DNA of 16,354 nucleotides from an uncultured Hymenobacter sp. (lineage in GTDB: Bacteria; Bacteroidota; Bacteroidia; Cytophagales; Hymenobacteraceae). Below the pieces are notes generated by a model. The model made no database searches. It was not told the origin of the DNA and saw only the letters and a program-made list of their open reading frames with translations. Below, piece after piece: positions 14,701 through 16,354 of the stretch. The DNA is taken from contig CALMOO010000712.1 in assembly GCA_937871705.1 (NCBI GenBank), positions 3,377 to 19,730 on the forward strand. The letters are read 5' to 3'. Both the position numbers and the translations under genes were made by a program. Numbering within the stretch: the first letter of the stretch is position 1; each line of letters begins with the position of its first letter.

Positions 14701-15428
14701 GTAGGCGAGGCTAGCAGGAAGGCGTGCCCACCCGCGCTACCCCAGGTGGTGGCAGCAGCTTGGGCGGGGTAGGCCGCCAGGGCCACACCGCCGGCCGAGT
14801 AACCGGCCGGCATGGGCAGCAAGCTGGCAAACTGGTCGCAGTGGCGCCACAAGCCCTGGCCAGCCGTGCCGAGCCAGGCGTTGCCCGCGTGGTCTTCGAG
14901 CAGGCAGCTGGGCACCGCATCAGCAGGCAAGTGCAGGGGGTAGCGGCGCAGGTAAGCGCGCAGGCGCGCCGTATCGGGCTTAGGTGCGCCGGGCGCGGGC
15001 GGGCGCCAGCCGTGGGGTAGGGCCGTGCGGGGGGGTAGGGCTCGGAAAGCCGCACCCGGTGCCTGCCGCACCGACCGACCGCCCTGGTAATGCGCCACCC
15101 AGAGCCGACCAGTGCCCGGCTCTTCCCACAGGCCGGTCACGAAGTCTTCGGCTAGCCCGTCGTGGGTAGTAAGCGTGGTAAAACGCGTGCCATCGTAGCG
15201 CACTAGGCCTTCGGCGGTGCCCAGCCAGAGGTAACCCTGCTGGTCTTGCAGCAGGCAGTAGATAAAAGGCTGGCTCAAGCCATCGGCCGGGCCAAACTGA
15301 CGCACGAACGCATGCGGCGCGGGCAATGGCGTGGCAAGCCCGCGCCCCATCAAAAGCAGCAGCGCCAGCCAGCTGGCCAGAAAGCGAAAAGAGGCTAGGC
15401 GCGAGGTAATCACAAACAAATCACACAA
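11793..15428 (-). CDS. Hybrid sensor histidine kinase with propeller, REC and HPt domains
   Basis: This is a one-polypeptide phosphorelay of about 1211 residues. In order: signal segment (SWLALLLLMGRG, near 20-32); a periplasmic beta-propeller of two-component-regulator repeats from about 40 to 540 (YLWLGTAEGLVRYDG, NAWLGTAGQGLWR, LWVATHGTGLAAW, IWVGTEGQGLYYC); a Y_Y_Y domain near 550-615; one membrane helix near 627-648; a coiled linker; HisKA with His710 (SHEIRTPMN); HATPase with the N, G1 (DTGIGIP) and G2 (GGTGLGLS) boxes; a receiver with Asp1010 (MDVQMP); and a C-terminal HPt with His1156 (AHKLKGQ). Ligands of such propellers are often polysaccharide fragments, but none can be named here. 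There is no ATG before the signal segment: the frame begins with TTG at 15428 or, better matching a signal peptide, GTG at 15413. It lacks the AraC domain of classical HTCS proteins and pairs with the LytTR regulator downstream. Confidence 0.95.
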   Translation of the reverse strand: MCDLFVITSRLASFRFLASWLALLLLMGRGLATPLPAPHAFVRQFGPADGLSQPFIYCLLQDQQGYLWLGTAEGLVRYDGTRFTTLTTHDGLAEDFVTGLWEEPGTGRLWVAHYQGGRSVRQAPGAAFRALPPRTALPHGWRPPAPGAPKPDTARLRAYLRRYPLHLPADAVPSCLLEDHAGNAWLGTAGQGLWRHCDQFASLLPMPAGYSAGGVALAAYPAQAAATTWGSAGGHAFLLASPTTGGQAINSAHAAPLPGAVRVLLPRPASLGGGSWQGVGRGGVWLAPAPGARAARVPGLPANLDVTALAYSSTSGLWVGTVADGIYYLPIHNGLARPAVHFTTANGLLHNQIYGLLADHAGRLWVATHGTGLAAWLPRTKRFAYYRLHPSGLAANALAEDAAGTIWVGTEGQGLYYCPTGTEHWQHLGAASVGLPDDYIAALVPVGAHLLLVHPQALALLDTRRHTVRPLNLLARNFLPAAAVQGGPHPTAWVATQAGLLGLDLPALLAWARRVVPTPHLALTSAEVDGESRLPTELGELPAQRHRISFGFQGLSLAAGEAPLLYQYRLRGLADEWSRPSSASEAQFVGLDAGRYVLEARTRYAGPATATWSPAVSTSFSIATPWWRRGWVLVLGVLALAGGMVMVMRTREGLLRRQRAQLERTVRLRTRELRRQKSHIEQINADLLVARDAAEASRRAKAQFLANMSHEIRTPMNAVIGLTNLLQQTQPTREQGEYLTAIGSSSQNLLVILNDILDSSKMEAGKLSLEQVPFRLPDAVRRLSTLFRYAADSKGLLLRVEVAPDVPPAVLGDPVRLQQVLVNLVSNALKFTRQGSVAVHVSLAPPSLLPTPSVAARHVGLRFSVQDTGIGIPADKLHAIFEDFAQANASTTREFGGTGLGLSIARNLVQLHGGELSVRSSEGVGSEFFFELTYPVADAALAHPEAHSGPLPAFEPALRVLVAEDNELNQLVARKTLENWNVRVVIAANGRLAVEQATQALEPFDAVLMDVQMPELDGYAATRALREFFPDGQLFPIIGLTASVLPEDRGLALAAGMNDTLAKPFDPATLHARLAFFTGRRALPPTEAPGATQELAPPAPAPQLRPNWTLLEELAGGNCAFIKQIVNTFLAEAPSLEEVLAASFPHDADKLAQVAHKLKGQVAYFGVPVLHTQLDELERNARRRDCQHCEPLLQAIRQQLGQLYMHLQARA

Positions 15429-15572
15429 AACAAAAACCAGTTGCCGGACTAAGTCTGCAAGTTAGCAAGGTTGGTAGGGGCATATTTTGCCAGTCGGGTC
15501 ATTGCTGCTTTCTGCCTGATTAGCTGAGCTAAACAGCCGTCGAACCGTGAGAGCTGCTGCTGAATGGTTGGC
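15429..15572 (-). promoter_or_regulatory. Intergenic region upstream of the sensor kinase
   Basis: These 144 bases presumably hold the kinase promoter. I find no good match to the Bacteroidota TAnnTTTG box and no clear terminator for the OmpA-like gene; only a short inverted repeat, TAGCT-G-AGCTA, is present near 15521-15531. The region gives no firm evidence of a separate transcription unit. Confidence 0.3.
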
Positions 15573-16354
15573 TTAATTGCCAGCTACTACCCTAAACTCG
15601 GTGGGCCGGCTTACGGGCTGGGGGCTGAGCGTAGCCGCCGCCGAGGCCACGGGCTGCGCGGCATCGGCGGGGCCACCGATACTCAGGCGGCTAGCCGCGA
15701 TGCCGTGGCCAACCAGGTATGCCAGTACCGTCTGGGCGCGCTGCTGGCCCAGGTCGCGGCTGGCGGCGGCATCGGTTTGGCCGCTCAGCTCCAGGCGCAG
15801 GGTAGGCTGCTCTACTAATAGCTGCTGGAGGCGCACTAGCTCGGCCACACTCTCGGGGCGGAGCCGGGCTTCGGAGGGCAGAAAGAAAATATTGCGCAGC
15901 TCAACGGTGGCGCCCGCGACCGGACGGCTCATCGTTACGTCCTGCGCCACCTCGGCATACGGTGCGCTGGCGGGCAGGTCGAAGTGCAGCGACTGCGGCA
16001 GATAGCCCGGCTGCCGTACCACAATGCCGTAGTTCGCCCCCGAAGGCAGGCTCACGAGATAGCGCCCCGAAGTAGCATTAGCCTGAGTAACGGCTAGTAC
16101 TGCATTCTTCTCATTATCAACTACCTCGATGGTAGCCGCCAGCGGCCGCTTGCTCGTGCCATCGATAATGCTACCCTTCAGGATAGTCAGCCGCGTGGTA
16201 GCAGTGGTAGGGTTGGCAGTGACGAGGGGGGTAGGCGCCGTAGCAAGAGCTGGCTTAACGGGGGCCACCGGCTTGGGTTTAGTTGCTTTGGCTAGCGCGG
16301 GTTTGGTGGCCGGGCGTTTGGCCAACGCGGTTTTAATGGCTGGCTGCTTGGCGG
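15573..16354 (-). CDS. OmpA-like protein with carboxypeptidase-regulatory-like domain, 5' end cut
   Basis: The frame is open to the window edge at 16354; the TTG at 16325 is not a real start, so the N-terminus lies outside. The visible part begins with a Lys/Ala/Pro-rich linker of about 60 residues (KRPATKPALAKATKPKPVAP), continues with a small beta-sandwich of carboxypeptidase-regulatory type (LKGSIIDGTSKRPLAATIEV ... GYLPQSLHFDLP), and ends with an OmpA C-terminal domain (VELRNIFFLPSEARLRPESV, LELSGQTDAAASRDLGQQRAQTVLAYL). The Asp of the TD motif and the Arg of QQRA, which bind the peptidoglycan peptide in OmpA proteins, are kept, although the usual SGHTD has Gln for His. The protein should tether the outer membrane or a surface complex to peptidoglycan. 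It is upstream of the kinase on the same strand, with 144 bases between. Confidence 0.88.
   Translation of the reverse strand, partial: AKQPAIKTALAKRPATKPALAKATKPKPVAPVKPALATAPTPLVTANPTTATTRLTILKGSIIDGTSKRPLAATIEVVDNEKNAVLAVTQANATSGRYLVSLPSGANYGIVVRQPGYLPQSLHFDLPASAPYAEVAQDVTMSRPVAGATVELRNIFFLPSEARLRPESVAELVRLQQLLVEQPTLRLELSGQTDAAASRDLGQQRAQTVLAYLVGHGIAASRLSIGGPADAAQPVASAAATLSPQPVSRPTEFRVVAGN

Overview
The window looks like a chromosomal segment of a GC-rich Bacteroidota, most probably Hymenobacter or a close relative in the Cytophagales. The signs are a hybrid sensor kinase with a periplasmic two-component-regulator propeller and Y_Y_Y domain, a LytTR response regulator, a DUF2279 protein, PKD and OmpA/carboxypeptidase-regulatory-like envelope proteins, genes without clear Shine-Dalgarno sequences, and many copies of the 9-mer GGGGTAGGG. 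The genus is an inference from these signs and was not searched.

Positions 1-3455 (plus strand) hold housekeeping-type genes: the 3' part of a DUF2279 gene, hemC (hydroxymethylbilane synthase), an exported cyclophilin-type peptidyl-prolyl isomerase and an RmlD-like sugar-nucleotide reductase, closed by a strong, probably bidirectional hairpin terminator. Positions 3456-4126 are AT-rich with no convincing gene, only a weak short reading frame and a second terminator-like hairpin.

Positions 4127-8332 (minus strand) form an apparent transcription unit read from high to low coordinates: a 104-residue protein carrying five tandem copies of a 14-residue repeat (GNSGWGGDK core), then 60 bases later an oligopeptide-binding lipoprotein, then two Dpp/Opp-type permeases joined by a 1-base gap and an ATGA overlap. 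No ABC ATPase genes accompany them. Divergent from the repeat gene, across an AT-rich 304-base spacer, lies a 502-residue helical-repeat (TPR-like) protein of unknown function (8637-10145). A short repeat peptide, a peptide importer and a TPR-like protein together resemble the parts list of a peptide-signalling circuit. This is an inference, and it is the most interesting hypothesis in the window.

Positions 10167-16354 (minus strand) hold an envelope and signalling cluster: an OmpA-like protein running off the window end, a 1.2-kDa-scale-hundred (about 1200-residue) hybrid histidine kinase with propeller, Y_Y_Y, HisKA, HATPase, REC and HPt modules, a LytTR response regulator, and a small secreted PKD-domain protein with six cysteines after its predicted signal peptide. 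The kinase and regulator are probably partners; the PKD protein and OmpA-like protein are candidate members of the same functional group.
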